DNA of 64,000 nt, from the NCBI RefSeq assembly GCF_000949135.2, contig NZ_JTAN02000001.1, forward strand, positions 62,001 to 126,000, in the 5' to 3' direction. The DNA is from Burkholderia sp. USMB20 (lineage in GTDB: Bacteria > Pseudomonadota > Gammaproteobacteria > Burkholderiales > Burkholderiaceae). Shown here in pieces: positions 35,294 through 45,027 of the stretch. The notes beneath the pieces were generated by a model. It ran no database searches. It had not been told where the DNA came from and saw nothing but the letters and a program-made list of their open reading frames with translations. Made by a program: the position numbers and the translations under genes. Position 1 is the stretch's first letter; every line of letters begins with the position of its first letter.

Positions 35294-36037
35294 ATGTCAC
35301 GACTCAATGGAAAGATAGCAATCGTCACGGGTGCAGGTCGCGGCATCGGTCGCGCAACGGCCAAGCTATTCGCATCAGAGGGTGCCAAGGTGGCCGTCCT
35401 ATCGCTCACACCTGCCAATGTCGATTCTGTTGTAGCCGACATCACTGCCGCCGGGGGCACAGCGCTCGGTGTGCCATGTGACATAAGCGACGCTGCACAG
35501 ATCCACGCTGCCGTTGAGAAAGTGGTCACAACTTACGGTGGGATTGACATCTTGGTGAACAACGCCTTCGATCCTTCAGTCGTCGCATCTCCAATCATCG
35601 AATTGTCCGTGGAGCAACTGCAACGCAATTTCGACACTGGACCGATAGCCGCGCTGCGGACAATGCAAGCGTGCTATCCACATCTGAAGGCCAGCGGCAG
35701 TGGCCGCGTCATCAATTTCGGTTCGCCCGCAGCCGCCTTGGGGATGACGCCCTATGGTCCGTACAACATGGCAAAGGAGGCAATCCGCGCTTTGACTCGC
35801 ACCGCGGCTCGCGAGTGGGGGGGCGACAAGATCACCGTAAACAATATCCAACCTGTTGCTGACACGTGGGGTGCCGGGGCTGACACTCCCCCGGCAACCA
35901 ATGCGCTTGGGCGGCACGGCTCGCCCGAAGATGACGTTGCGCCTGTCGTGCTTTTCCTCGCCAGCAAGGATGCGCAATACCTGACCGGCTATACGCTCAC
36001 TCCGGACGGCGGCATGGTCATTGACAGCGCACGTTGA
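35294..36037 (+). CDS. Short-chain dehydrogenase/reductase
   Basis: This 247-residue SDR has the cofactor loop GAGRGIGRATAKLF, the NN(A) motif in DILVNNAFDPSVVASP, and the catalytic Ser/Tyr/Lys with NFGSPAAALGMTPYGPYNMA (Tyr and Lys in YNMAK). LTGYTLTPDGGMVIDSAR is the typical end. The absence of a clear acidic residue after beta2 suggests NADP use. AAGGA precedes the ATG. It is probably co-transcribed with the DoxX-like gene and controlled by the divergent HxlR protein. The substrate is unknown. Confidence 0.85.
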   Translation: MSRLNGKIAIVTGAGRGIGRATAKLFASEGAKVAVLSLTPANVDSVVADITAAGGTALGVPCDISDAAQIHAAVEKVVTTYGGIDILVNNAFDPSVVASPIIELSVEQLQRNFDTGPIAALRTMQACYPHLKASGSGRVINFGSPAAALGMTPYGPYNMAKEAIRALTRTAAREWGGDKITVNNIQPVADTWGAGADTPPATNALGRHGSPEDDVAPVVLFLASKDAQYLTGYTLTPDGGMVIDSAR

Positions 36038-36328
36038 GACGATAAGCGATGCGCCATTATTGAAACGGCCCGACCGCGCATCGCACGATCACAGCAAAGT
36101 TGCGCGATCGTGATTCCGCACTCACGAAGCGTGAATCTAGAAGCTCCTCGATCTGGTCGATTTCGCCGCGGCGGTCTCGCCGCGGCGGCCTAGGACAAGC
36201 AGGTTCGAGTTGCTGCACAGAACTATTGCCAAGAACAGTGTCAACGCCTGAAGGATCGGGGCAATCTTGAGGCCCCTCTCTGTTGCAGATCAGTTGCAGG
36301 AGCAGGGGTGGCGTACGCGACCAGCGCC

Positions 36329-37126
36329 TTACAATAACTTCGCGACGATCCTTTTGGCCGTTTCATGCAACCGTTCGGCGACTTCGGGCAGCGAGCGAGT
36401 ATGCATGCGCTGTGTCGGGCCGGTCACGGCGAGCACACCAATTAACCGGTCACGTTCGTCACGCACGCCAACTGCCAGCGCGAACAGACTTTCCTCGAGT
36501 TCGTCGTCAACCACTGCATATCGCTGCTTGCGCACTTTGTGCAGCGACCGGATCAGCGCGGCGCGATCCGTGATAGTTCGGCTCGCGAGCAACGGTAAGG
36601 TTTCCGGCAATACCGATGAGATCTTCTCGTCGGTCATTTCGGCCAGAATGATCTTGCCGGTCGCGCTCGCGTGCAGTGGAAAATCGCGAGCGACGTAGCC
36701 AGGTGACAGCGTAATCAGGCGCGATCCCGACGCCTCCGCGATAAGGTCGAAATCGACGTCACCGTTGACCACTGCATAGCCGATCATTTCGTTGAGCTCT
36801 TCGGCCAGCGCCTTGAGGATTGGCTGTACGCGGCTAATAATGCCGGCGTGTGGATCGGCCAAACGCCCAAGACGCGCGAGTCGCCAACCGAGCTTGTACT
36901 TGTTGTCGGCTCGTTCGACGAAGCCCGTCTGCTCGAGGCTGAGCAAGAGACGAAATGCTGTCGGACGTGACATCCGAACGCATTTCGCGAGTTCCGTGAC
37001 CGTAATTCCTTGTGGATGCAGACCGAGCTCTGTGAGCAGCACGGTTGCCTTGATCACTGATTTGTTGATGAGATCAGGCGCCTCCGATTCTATCGACTGC
37101 TCGCCCGTTTCGATGTTCACGGCCAC
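36329..37126 (-). CDS. IclR-family transcriptional regulator
   Basis: This 265-residue protein has an N-terminal winged HTH (LINKSVIKATVLLTELGLHP, ITVTELAKCVRMSRPTAFRL, VERADNKYKLGWRLARLGRL) and a C-terminal IclR effector domain (DFPLHASATGKIILAEMTDE, VDDELEESLFALAVGVRDER). It starts with GTG at 37126. It lies 162 bases after the MFS transporter gene on the same strand, so it may regulate it. Its ligand is unknown. Confidence 0.85.
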   Translation of the reverse strand: MAVNIETGEQSIESEAPDLINKSVIKATVLLTELGLHPQGITVTELAKCVRMSRPTAFRLLLSLEQTGFVERADNKYKLGWRLARLGRLADPHAGIISRVQPILKALAEELNEMIGYAVVNGDVDFDLIAEASGSRLITLSPGYVARDFPLHASATGKIILAEMTDEKISSVLPETLPLLASRTITDRAALIRSLHKVRKQRYAVVDDELEESLFALAVGVRDERDRLIGVLAVTGPTQRMHTRSLPEVAERLHETAKRIVAKLL

Positions 37127-37288
37127 TGTGGCTTATCACCTTACTCTGCTATCCGGATCGACCCACGCCAGTCGGTATGGGCAAGGGCATGTAGTCTACT
37201 ACACGGGATTGCAGGGGTCGGGCCGGCAGCGGCCAGCGCCGACTTGTTGGAACGCGGCGGCGCTCGCCGTTGTTCACAAACCGAATGG

Positions 37289-38632
37289 TCAGCCTGCGGA
37301 CACCTCGCTCAGTAGCTTGCCTTTCGTCTCGGGTGCAAGCAACTGGGACACGACGCCGCCGAACAGGCTGATCCCTGCGGCAATGAACATCGCGACCACA
37401 ATGCCGAGCGACTGAATCGTGATCGGCAGGACGAACGTACCGAACGCCGCGCCTACACGCGAGGCAGCCGTCGCGAATCCGACGCCGACACCTCGTACCT
37501 CGGTCGGGAATACTTCACCGGGGTACACACCGGTCAGCGCGGTGGAAATCGCATTCACGAACGAGAACGTCAGGAAGGCGACCATGATCACCGTGGTCGA
37601 ACCGTTGGAAAAGAGTCCGACGATCACCAGTGCAACGGTCGAAATCCAGAATGGCGGAATCGCCAGATTGCGGCGCCCAACGTGTTCGACCAGCCACGCG
37701 GCGACGATCGTGCCGAGGACCGCGATTCCGTTGAGCGCGAGACCCCCAGTTAGGCCGTCGTGCAAGCCGAGCTGGTTGAGCACGACCGGAATGAACGTGC
37801 CAATCGCAAAATACGGCGTCACGTTGCAGATCCAGAAGACTGACACGAAGATAGTGCTTTTGATACAGTCGGGCGCGAACAGTCGACCGAAGCCGGCCTT
37901 ACCCGCGATGCGATGCACGAGCAGGTCCCGCTGCTCGGCCTCTTCCATATATGCCGCAGCGAGCTCCATCGCCTCTGCCCTGCGTCCTTTGCTCATCAGC
38001 CAGTGTGGGGATTCTGGCGTGCCGAAACGCATTAGGAGAACGATCAGCGTGGGTATCGTGCTCAACCCGAGGATCATGCTCCAATCTGCCGCGGCCGACA
38101 TCGTCAGTACCCAGCCAAGCGCATATGCGACCAGATAGCCGACATACCAGCCAATTTCCTGGGTTGCCAGCAGCCTGCCGCGCAGTCGCGATGGTGCGAA
38201 CTCGGCCAACATTGGCCAACCGATCGCATAGTCCGCACCGATCGCAACACCCATAATAAATCGCACTACGAATAGATGCCACGCCTCATGGACGAAAAAC
38301 TGCGCAATGGAACCGCACAGGAAAATCGCCAGATCGATCGTAAACATCGGCCGCCGACCAACCTTGTCCGCAAGGTAGCCGCCCAGTGGGCCACCGAAGA
38401 AGATGCCAATCAGCGTCGATGCGCCAATCAGACCTTGCCATGCGAGGGACAACTTCAGGCTTTCGGTGATCGCCGGCATGACAATGCCGATGCCGCCGAG
38501 GATGAAACCATCGATGAACATCCCGCCCGAAATCAGGACAGTCAGTTTGACGATGAACTTGCGCTGCCTCTCGGACATTGATTGCGACGGCTGCGCCGTC
38601 GCAATAAAGGCCCGCGAAGTGAGTTTTGACAC
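37289..38632 (-). CDS. MFS transporter (sugar/aromatic acid porter-like)
   Basis: This 447-residue transporter has about 12 hydrophobic helices, with GGPLGGYLADKVGRRPMFTI as the loop motif between helices 2 and 3, and RFIMGVAIGADYAIGWPMLA. PGEVFPTEVRGVGVGFATAA matches the equivalent of the PETKG-type region. This places it in the sugar-porter/aromatic-acid-type MFS group. The start is GTG 38632, because AAGGAGA precedes it and it fits the usual N-terminal length; an upstream in-frame extension is not supported. Its neighbour is an IclR regulator. The substrate cannot be read. Confidence 0.8.
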   Translation of the reverse strand: MSKLTSRAFIATAQPSQSMSERQRKFIVKLTVLISGGMFIDGFILGGIGIVMPAITESLKLSLAWQGLIGASTLIGIFFGGPLGGYLADKVGRRPMFTIDLAIFLCGSIAQFFVHEAWHLFVVRFIMGVAIGADYAIGWPMLAEFAPSRLRGRLLATQEIGWYVGYLVAYALGWVLTMSAAADWSMILGLSTIPTLIVLLMRFGTPESPHWLMSKGRRAEAMELAAAYMEEAEQRDLLVHRIAGKAGFGRLFAPDCIKSTIFVSVFWICNVTPYFAIGTFIPVVLNQLGLHDGLTGGLALNGIAVLGTIVAAWLVEHVGRRNLAIPPFWISTVALVIVGLFSNGSTTVIMVAFLTFSFVNAISTALTGVYPGEVFPTEVRGVGVGFATAASRVGAAFGTFVLPITIQSLGIVVAMFIAAGISLFGGVVSQLLAPETKGKLLSEVSAG

Positions 38633-39142
38633 GGTGACGTCTCCTTGTCTCCTGGATCCCCGCAAGGCATGTTATGGATCGGCAACCCGAACGGCTTCGA
38701 CGGGATGAGATTGCACGACTGACGCGAGCTTTTTATCTCATTCGACGTTCACATTTTGAACGTCGCGTTCATGATACCGCAGATCTCTCGCATTGCAGTA
38801 GATCAAAATTCAGTGCTACATCGGGCATGTTGTCATAGCCCCCAGTGGGCACTGCACATAGACCTAAACCCACACATCCCGACGCAGCAAAGCGTCACTG
38901 GACGAGTCGAACATTGGATTGCGGCGCATTACTTGAGCCCCTGCTCCCACAGTGGATCTTCCGCTCAGGACTGGCGCACCGAACGACGCAAGTGCAGGTT
39001 CATGAAGCAGTTGCAAGAACCCTGCTGCTGCAATGCGGGCGCCATCGGCAGAGTCGCCATCCGCGCCTCACCTTAAAGACGAAGGCGGAAGTGTAAAATT
39101 CAATCATTGCCAATAGCTGCATCGAAGCAGATGGGAGCAGTA
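38633..39142. other. Intergenic region between MFS transporter and TetR genes
   Basis: About 510 bases with a divergent-promoter layout. Short open frames near 38,760-39,096 have no recognisable family and are probably not genes. AT-rich segments near 38,730-38,830 and 39,080-39,110 could be promoters. Confidence 0.35.
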
Positions 39143-39814
39143 ATGAAGGAGATATCCAGCCGGCCAGCGAGATCGTCGTCGAAACGACGTACCCAAGCCG
39201 AACGAAGCGAAACGACTCAGCGGAAGGTCATCGCATCCGCGATCCGGCTTTTGCAGAAGGTCGGCTTTCAGGAGACGAATCTGCAGGAAATTGCGCGGGG
39301 TGCGAAGGTCACGCTCGGTGCCGTACAACATCAGTTCGGGACAAGAACCGCACTGATGGAACGGGTAGTCGATGAGGTGATGCAGCCGCTTGGCGAACTC
39401 GGAGCGGTATGGCCCGATGAGGGACTCCAATTTCCTCTTGAGGAGCGCGCGAGCCGGTTCGTGCATTCGGCTTGGGACAGCGTGTATGGACCACCGAGCT
39501 ACGTTGCCGCGTGGAGTCTTTTTTTTGGGTGCAAGACGTCGCCCCAACTATTCAAACGAATTAACGAGCATCGAGCGAAGCACGACCCTTCATTTTTTGC
39601 GCATTTCGTGGCCGTGTTTCCCGAAATCGCAAGAACTCATCCAGAACCCGAGCAGTTCGCTGCGGTAATCTTTGCCGCGCTACGCGGATTGTCGATTATG
39701 CGGCTCTTCGAGACCAATGAGGAAGCAACCGAAAAACAACTGCAAGTAGTCGTCCAGATGATAGTCGACGCCGGTAAATCCGGCGTCGCTAGCAACAATA
39801 CAGATGGGACTTGA
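39143..39814 (+). CDS. TetR-family transcriptional regulator
   Basis: This 223-residue protein has the TetR HTH at about residues 30-75 (TTQRKVIASAIRLLQKVGFQ, then LQEIARGAKVTLGAVQHQFG), followed by a helical ligand domain. ATG 39143 is chosen because GGGAG lies 5 bases upstream; earlier in-frame starts lack this. It is convergent with the amino-acid permease gene, so its target could be elsewhere. The ligand is unknown. Confidence 0.8.
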   Translation: MKEISSRPARSSSKRRTQAERSETTQRKVIASAIRLLQKVGFQETNLQEIARGAKVTLGAVQHQFGTRTALMERVVDEVMQPLGELGAVWPDEGLQFPLEERASRFVHSAWDSVYGPPSYVAAWSLFFGCKTSPQLFKRINEHRAKHDPSFFAHFVAVFPEIARTHPEPEQFAAVIFAALRGLSIMRLFETNEEATEKQLQVVVQMIVDAGKSGVASNNTDGT

Positions 39815-39889
39815 CCTGAGTTACCCCAAGCTGCGGATCGTCCGAACAACTCCGGACGACCACGAATCGCGTCCGGCCAGCGATTCGAT

Positions 39890-41290
39890 TCAGGAAACGT
39901 CAATCGCAACGGTCGTCGATTTCGGAGAAATAACTCGATATGCCCCATAGACGATGGCGATCCAGACTGGTATCGCCAAAGCGGACATCCGGATTCCTGG
40001 CGTCATCAACATAACGACGACTACAATCACCATCGCCAACAGACAGACGTAGTTCGACAACGGAGAGAGCGGCGCTCGGAAGCGTGCAGAGATGCCTTTT
40101 TTCTTGCTCGCATTCCGAAAGCCTATATGAGCGATCACGATGACAACCCACGTGATCACAAGGGCCGCAACGATGAGCGACATCAGCAATTCGATTACCC
40201 CCGCCGGCGCAACGTAGTTCAGCAGGATGCACAGCGCGGTCACGATACCGGGATAGACGATCGCACGAACCGGCACACCGCGCTTATTGACCTGCATTAG
40301 CGACTTCGGTGCGTTGCCTTCGAGCGCCATGCCGTACAGTAGACGGCTGCTGCTATAGACCATGCTGTTGTAGACAGAAAGCGTTGCGGTGAGAATCACG
40401 AAATTCAAGAGATTCGCAGCAAGATGCTCACCGATTCCGGAAAAGACGAGTACGAACGGGCTGCTGCTATAGGTACCCCCGCCGGCCTTGAGTTGCGCGA
40501 CCAGGTCGTTCCACGGCGTCAAGGACAGTAGCACAACCATCGAGCCGATGTAGAACACGAGCACGCGATAGACCAGTTGGTTAATCGCCTTCGGAATCAC
40601 CTTGCGCGGTTCATCAGTCTCTGCTGCGGCAAAACCCAGCATCTCGACGCCGCCAAAGGCGAACATGATGAACGCAAAGGACATTCCGAGCCCGGAAATT
40701 CCGTTCGGCAAGAATCCGCCGTGCGTCCAGAGGTTGCTCAGGCTCTGATTCGGGTTGTGAGTCGTCACGAGGAGGTATCCGCCGGCAGCAATCATCGCCA
40801 GTACCGCGGCGATCTTAATCAACGCGAACCAGAATTCAAACTCGCCGTAGATTTTGACGTTGATGAAGTTCGCTGAATTGATCAACACGAAAAACACCGC
40901 CACAGTGATCCAGGTGGGAATTCCCGGCCACCAGAATTGAATGAACTTCCCGACCGCGGTTAGTTCGAGCATTCCGACGAGCACGTACAGTGCGATACAG
41001 TTCCAGCCGGACATGAAACCCGCAAAGTGCGAAACATAACGGTTCGCGAAATAGCTGAACGATCCGGCCGTCGGCTCTTCGACCAGCATCTCGCCCAGGA
41101 ACCGCATGATGAAGAAGATAATGAGGCCGCCGATGGTATAGCCCAGGATCACGCCCGGACCAGCAAGCTCGATGATGCCCGCAGACCCGAGAAAGAGTCC
41201 GGTTCCGATGGTTCCACCGAGGGCGATGAGCTGAATGTGCCGGTTCTTGAGTCGGCGTTGAAGATGTCCTGACGAGGAGGCGTTATGCAT
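39890..41290 (-). CDS. Amino acid permease (APC family, AroP/GabP type)
   Basis: This 466-residue permease has 12 predicted helices and the APC signature at its start: RHIQLIALGGTIGTGLFLGS, then AGPGVILGYTIGGLI and FLGEMLVEEPTAGSFSYFAN. GFAAAETDEPRKVIPKAINQ is the conserved loop after helix 6. It imports an amino acid or amine with protons. GGAGGAAAGG lies directly upstream of ATG 41290, and that GGAGG would be inside the coding region if the ATG 12 bases earlier were used, so 41290 is preferred. It is followed by no co-directional gene but preceded by the cupin and oxidase genes on the same strand. Confidence 0.85.
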   Translation of the reverse strand: MHNASSSGHLQRRLKNRHIQLIALGGTIGTGLFLGSAGIIELAGPGVILGYTIGGLIIFFIMRFLGEMLVEEPTAGSFSYFANRYVSHFAGFMSGWNCIALYVLVGMLELTAVGKFIQFWWPGIPTWITVAVFFVLINSANFINVKIYGEFEFWFALIKIAAVLAMIAAGGYLLVTTHNPNQSLSNLWTHGGFLPNGISGLGMSFAFIMFAFGGVEMLGFAAAETDEPRKVIPKAINQLVYRVLVFYIGSMVVLLSLTPWNDLVAQLKAGGGTYSSSPFVLVFSGIGEHLAANLLNFVILTATLSVYNSMVYSSSRLLYGMALEGNAPKSLMQVNKRGVPVRAIVYPGIVTALCILLNYVAPAGVIELLMSLIVAALVITWVVIVIAHIGFRNASKKKGISARFRAPLSPLSNYVCLLAMVIVVVVMLMTPGIRMSALAIPVWIAIVYGAYRVISPKSTTVAIDVS

Positions 41291-41305
41291 CCTTTCCTCC
41301 ATTAC

Positions 41306-41635
41306 TCAGTTGGTCACAAAGAAGAGCTTCGCTTTGCTACCGAAGTACTTCACGGTAGCCCCCTTCGAGAGCTCGATAACGTCCCCGGCATTGCCTTGAA
41401 CCCGGGCGCCATCCGATGATTCGACTCCGAACGTGCCCTCGAGAACGAGGATCACTTCGTCGTATCCGAGCGTCTTTGGCTCGCAAACAGCTTCATCCCA
41501 GGCCCCGAATCCGCACGGCAATGCCGCGCCTTCGTTGTCGCCGATCGCCCATGAGATCTCCGCGATGCCATCGGTTGCTCCGCCACGATCCGCAGTCGCG
41601 ATGGCGTTACCCTTAATCAATCTAATGCCCTTCAT
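41306..41635 (-). CDS. EutQ-like cupin protein
   Basis: This 109-residue single-domain cupin reads KGIRLIKGNAIATADRGG, then DEAVCEPKTLGYDEVILVLE, then GTFGVESSDGARVQGNAGDV and IELSKGATVKYFGSKAKLF. This matches the cupin family annotated as ethanolamine utilisation EutQ-like. Its job may be binding a small amine or metal. It lies 15 bases upstream of the permease gene and 62 bases after the DAO-type oxidase gene, so the three form an amine-catabolic operon. ATG 41635 begins the conserved domain; upstream ATGs would add an unsupported leader. Confidence 0.7.
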   Translation of the reverse strand: MKGIRLIKGNAIATADRGGATDGIAEISWAIGDNEGAALPCGFGAWDEAVCEPKTLGYDEVILVLEGTFGVESSDGARVQGNAGDVIELSKGATVKYFGSKAKLFFVTN

Positions 41636-41697
41636 TTGGATCGTCTCCGTAGTAATGCTTAACAAACAGTCAACCATCGTTCATTCATTCGTGAAAC

Positions 41698-43023
41698 TCA
41701 CTCCTCTCCCCGCCCTCGCCAGGTGTCCCATGAAATCGTCAGTCCGATTCCGACGTCGCGAATGGGCCGCGGGGGAATATAGTTGGCCGTGCCTTGCGCG
41801 AGAAAATCATTAATCAAGGGGTTCTCTCGACCGAGCGCAAGATCCGCAATGAGCATCCCTGCAGCCGTATGGCGAACAATGCCGGAACCGTTGCAGCACG
41901 ACGTCGCGTAGACGTTATCGGAAATCTGCCCGAAAGCCGGCGCATGGTTCTGCGATATCGCAAGCCAGCCCATCCAGAAATGCTCGATCTCCACTTCACC
42001 TAGTTGGGGGAAACGGCGGCTCAACAGCCGTTCGTGGGTTTTTCGCGCCAGCTCGCGACGTGAATCCGTCGTGCGCAACGTCGGCGAATGTTCGAATCCT
42101 TGGCGGATCATCAATCGCTTGTCTCGTGTCAAACGAACAGTCGAACCGGCAACACCATGTGCCGGCGTAATTCCCCAAGAACTGTCGTAGCCCATTTTCA
42201 CGATTTGCTCATCCGATAGACGCCTGGACAGACTCGCGAACAGCAGCACGGGGATCTGACGCTCCTTGTAGACCCCGAACGATTGCGAGAACGCGTTGAC
42301 TGCCAGGATCAGCTTTCCGAAACGAACGCGACCGCGGGCGGTTTTGACATACGGCGATTGACCAGTGAACTCCACTTCCGTAACCGGTGACTGCTCAAAC
42401 AGCTCGACGTTGGCCGGAAGGCTGTCCGCGAGGCCTCTGACCAATGCGGCCGGATTCAGGAGATAGGTTCCAGGGGTATAGATGGCGTCGCCGTAATACT
42501 GCGTTCCGAGGCGCGCCCCGAGCTCCGACCGTGTCAGCCACTCATATGGTTCGCCCCATGCCTCGAGGTTGGACGCATACGTCTTCAGCGCGCTATCGGC
42601 AACCGCAGGGGTCACGGCCGCGTGGTATCGACCGCGTCGCTCCCAGTCGCAGTCGATGTGGTGCTCGAGGATCAGGCGATTGAGTTCGTCGAGCGCATAA
42701 CGTCCGATTCGAATTGCACTGCGTCCTTCCTCGATAGATTTTTCCGACACGGCCGACGCGTGCGGCAGATCGATAGCGAAGCCAGAGTTGCGCCCCGACG
42801 CGTTTTCGCCCACTTCGCCCGCCTCGATCACTGCAACGGAGTCAGATGGATTCTGCGTGGCCAACGCCCTTGCTGCCGCAAGACCGGCATATCCAGCACC
42901 CACGATGACCCAGTCGAACTCGTGATCGCCAAACAACGGCGTCCGGCTCTTGCGGGTGGGCAATAAAGCACTCCACCCGTTGGTCTGATCGTCGGCAGGG
43001 ACTCTGTCAATGTGACGCGGCAT
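41698..43023 (-). CDS. FAD-dependent oxidoreductase, DAO type (amine oxidase-like)
   Basis: This 441-residue flavoprotein has the dinucleotide-binding motif FDWVIVGAGYAGLAAARALA near residue 36 and the DAO-family ENASGRNSGFAIDLPH block, as in gamma-glutamylputrescine oxidase and related amine oxidases. The C-terminal CCNGSGIVRHTAAGMLIADL region completes the FAD site. It would oxidise an amine or N-substituted amino acid to an imine with O2 or an acceptor. It is first in an operon with the EutQ-like cupin and the permease, suggesting uptake and oxidation of one amine. The precise substrate is unknown. Confidence 0.8.
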   Translation of the reverse strand: MPRHIDRVPADDQTNGWSALLPTRKSRTPLFGDHEFDWVIVGAGYAGLAAARALATQNPSDSVAVIEAGEVGENASGRNSGFAIDLPHASAVSEKSIEEGRSAIRIGRYALDELNRLILEHHIDCDWERRGRYHAAVTPAVADSALKTYASNLEAWGEPYEWLTRSELGARLGTQYYGDAIYTPGTYLLNPAALVRGLADSLPANVELFEQSPVTEVEFTGQSPYVKTARGRVRFGKLILAVNAFSQSFGVYKERQIPVLLFASLSRRLSDEQIVKMGYDSSWGITPAHGVAGSTVRLTRDKRLMIRQGFEHSPTLRTTDSRRELARKTHERLLSRRFPQLGEVEIEHFWMGWLAISQNHAPAFGQISDNVYATSCCNGSGIVRHTAAGMLIADLALGRENPLINDFLAQGTANYIPPRPIRDVGIGLTISWDTWRGRGEE

Positions 43024-43270
43024 GATCTAGGTATAAACCCTGAAAAACCATTTCAAATCAATCGTCTACGACGATCCATAACCGCAGTCTAGATGATCAT
43101 TTTACGTGTTGCAATACTTGTTTAATGTTTTTGCGACGACCGATTCGCTTGCGGATAAAGGCTCTGCCCCGAATTTTGGGGAGATTGATGGCCGAAATGC
43201 CCTGTACGCGACGAGGCGGGCTGGTACAGTGCCGCCCCCATGTCTCAGATTCGCCGATGAGCTCGTCAGA

Positions 43271-43915
43271 CTATTCCGCATCAGGCTGCCGTCCCGGAGA
43301 CGCGTCGATGAACGCAGGCAGCTCCATCGAATGTTGGTAGATCCGGTGTAACGTCGGGTATCGGGAGGTATCAATCTCGAATCGATGCGCATTGAAGACC
43401 TGCGGCACGAGAGCAATGTCCGCGACCGTAGGCTTATCGCCATAACAAAACGCTCCGGTTCGCGGATCGTTCGTAAGCCGCAACTCGAATGTTTCGAAGC
43501 CTGCTTCGATCCAGTGCCGATACCACGCACGTTGTGCTTCGTCGCTGATTTGCAGCACCCCCTTCAAATATCTCAGAACGCGCAGATTGTTCAACGGATG
43601 GATTTCGCATGCGATTTGCAGCGCGAGCCCTCGCACGTGCGCACGCGCCGCGGGCTCCGGCGGCAACAGCGGCGGCGTCGCGTGCCGCTCCTCAAGATAT
43701 TCGATGATGGCGAGCGATTGCTGCATCACTACCTCATCATCGACGAGGGTCGGCACAAGCGCGTCCGGGTTCACTCGCCGATAGTCGGCCGAGAGTTGCT
43801 CGCCCCCGCCACGGACTAGATGTACCGGCAAGTAGTCGTAACCAAGCCCCTTCAGATTCAAGGCGATGCGTACGCGAAACGATGCAGAACTGCGGAAGTA
43901 ACTATAGAGCTGCAT
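43271..43915 (-). CDS. maiA: Maleylacetoacetate isomerase
   Basis: This 214-residue zeta-class glutathione S-transferase begins MQLYSYFRSSASFRVRIALN, with the SSxxxRVR motif at the active site. It continues NPDALVPTLVDDEVVMQQSL, and IEYLEERH. It isomerises maleylacetoacetate to fumarylacetoacetate with glutathione, the step between homogentisate cleavage and FahA. The matching hpd, fahA and tyrB genes are 2-13 kb away. It is a single gene on the minus strand here. Confidence 0.9.
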   Translation of the reverse strand: MQLYSYFRSSASFRVRIALNLKGLGYDYLPVHLVRGGGEQLSADYRRVNPDALVPTLVDDEVVMQQSLAIIEYLEERHATPPLLPPEPAARAHVRGLALQIACEIHPLNNLRVLRYLKGVLQISDEAQRAWYRHWIEAGFETFELRLTNDPRTGAFCYGDKPTVADIALVPQVFNAHRFEIDTSRYPTLHRIYQHSMELPAFIDASPGRQPDAE

Positions 43916-44015
43916 AAGCCATTCAAATCTAAAGCGAACTCAGTCAGGGACTAATACGGCACACGTCGGCCCAGTCGCAGGTCACCGCGACCGGCCTTTA
44001 ACACAGGAACCGCCG

Positions 44016-44873
44016 TCAACTTCCCGCAGCTCGTTCGGCGGATTCCAGAGTGTTCACGAGAAGCATCGTGATCGTCATGGGGCCCACACCTCCCGGAACC
44101 GGCGTGATATGACCCGCCACCTCGCTCACGGACGCGTAGTCGACATCGCCGCACAACTTGCCCTCATCATTTTTGTTCATCCCGACATCGACGACCGTCG
44201 CACCAGGCTTCACCATATCGGCGGTCAGGACATCCCGCTTCCCGACGGCTGCGACAACGATATCTGCAGACTTCGTGTGGTAGCCCAAGTCCACAGTCTT
44301 GCTGTGGCAAACGGTCACCGTCGCGCCGGCCTCCAGCAACATCAGCGCCATCGGCTTGCCTACAATGTTCGAGCGACCGATAACGACGGCATGTTTGCCC
44401 GCGACCGGAATCTCGTAGGCCTCCAGCATCTTCATCACGCCATATGGCGTACAAGGACGGAACTTCGCCTGTCCGGTCATCAAGGCGCCTGCGTTGGCCA
44501 CATGAAAGCCATCGACGTCCTTTTCCGCCGCGATGGCTTCAATCACCTTGTGGCTGTCTATATGGGCAGGCAGAGGGAGCTGAACAAGGATGCCGTGAAT
44601 ACTGGGGTCGGCATTCAATTCTTCGATACAAGCTAGCAATTCCGCTTCCGAGGTCACAGCCGGGAGGCGATCAAGCCGCGAATAGATTCCCGCCTGCTCG
44701 CAGGCCCTTACCTTGTTTCTCACGTACACGGCGCTTGCCGGGTCATCCCCGACGAGCAACACCGCCAGCCCGGGCGTGACGCCACGCGCCGTCAATGCTG
44801 CGGCACGGCTCGAGACCTCTTCCCGCAGTTGTTTCGACACCGCTACACCATCGATCACTTTTGCCTGACTCAT
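44016..44873 (-). CDS. folD: Bifunctional methylene-THF dehydrogenase / methenyl-THF cyclohydrolase
   Basis: This 285-residue enzyme has [20 protein letters not shown], with Tyr50 and Lys54 of the active site, [30 protein letters not shown], and [20 protein letters not shown] for NADP. It interconverts 5,10-methylene-, methenyl- and 10-formyl-tetrahydrofolate. It fits the neighbourhood: sarcosine oxidase delivers methylene-THF and PurU releases formate from formyl-THF. This is probably a second, catabolic folD copy. ATG 44873 has AGGTG upstream. A palindrome-like operator lies 34 bases before the start (44907-44920). Confidence 0.9.
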   Translation of the reverse strand: MSQAKVIDGVAVSKQLREEVSSRAAALTARGVTPGLAVLLVGDDPASAVYVRNKVRACEQAGIYSRLDRLPAVTSEAELLACIEELNADPSIHGILVQLPLPAHIDSHKVIEAIAAEKDVDGFHVANAGALMTGQAKFRPCTPYGVMKMLEAYEIPVAGKHAVVIGRSNIVGKPMALMLLEAGATVTVCHSKTVDLGYHTKSADIVVAAVGKRDVLTADMVKPGATVVDVGMNKNDEGKLCGDVDYASVSEVAGHITPVPGGVGPMTITMLLVNTLESAERAAGS

Positions 44874-44906
44874 AGTCACCTCACACACTTTCGCTTCCGG
44901 CACATT

Positions 44907-45027
44907 GGACATATCTGTACATAATACAAGATGCGGACGTTACCATGCGATCTAAGCTTATTCCACAGGGTTTATTTTCCTATTGATACGCGCGCCACTT
45001 GGATGTAGTCTCCGTACAGATATGTCC
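44907..45027. promoter_or_regulatory. Divergent operator pair GGACATATCTGTAC / GTACAGATATGTCC
   Basis: A perfect 14-bp inverted pair lies in the folD/FolB-like divergent region: GGACATATCTGTAC at 44907-44920 and GTACAGATATGTCC at 45014-45027. Each copy is itself nearly palindromic around ACAGATATGT. A related site, GTACAGAACTGTCC, is found at 47901-47914. The second copy overlaps the possible ATG at 45022, so it could block translation-start access or transcription. A single regulator is implied. Confidence 0.7.

Noticed and set aside
38756-39096. Small open frames upstream of the TetR gene
   Set aside because: They have no ribosome site, no family motif, and Cys/His-rich random composition.
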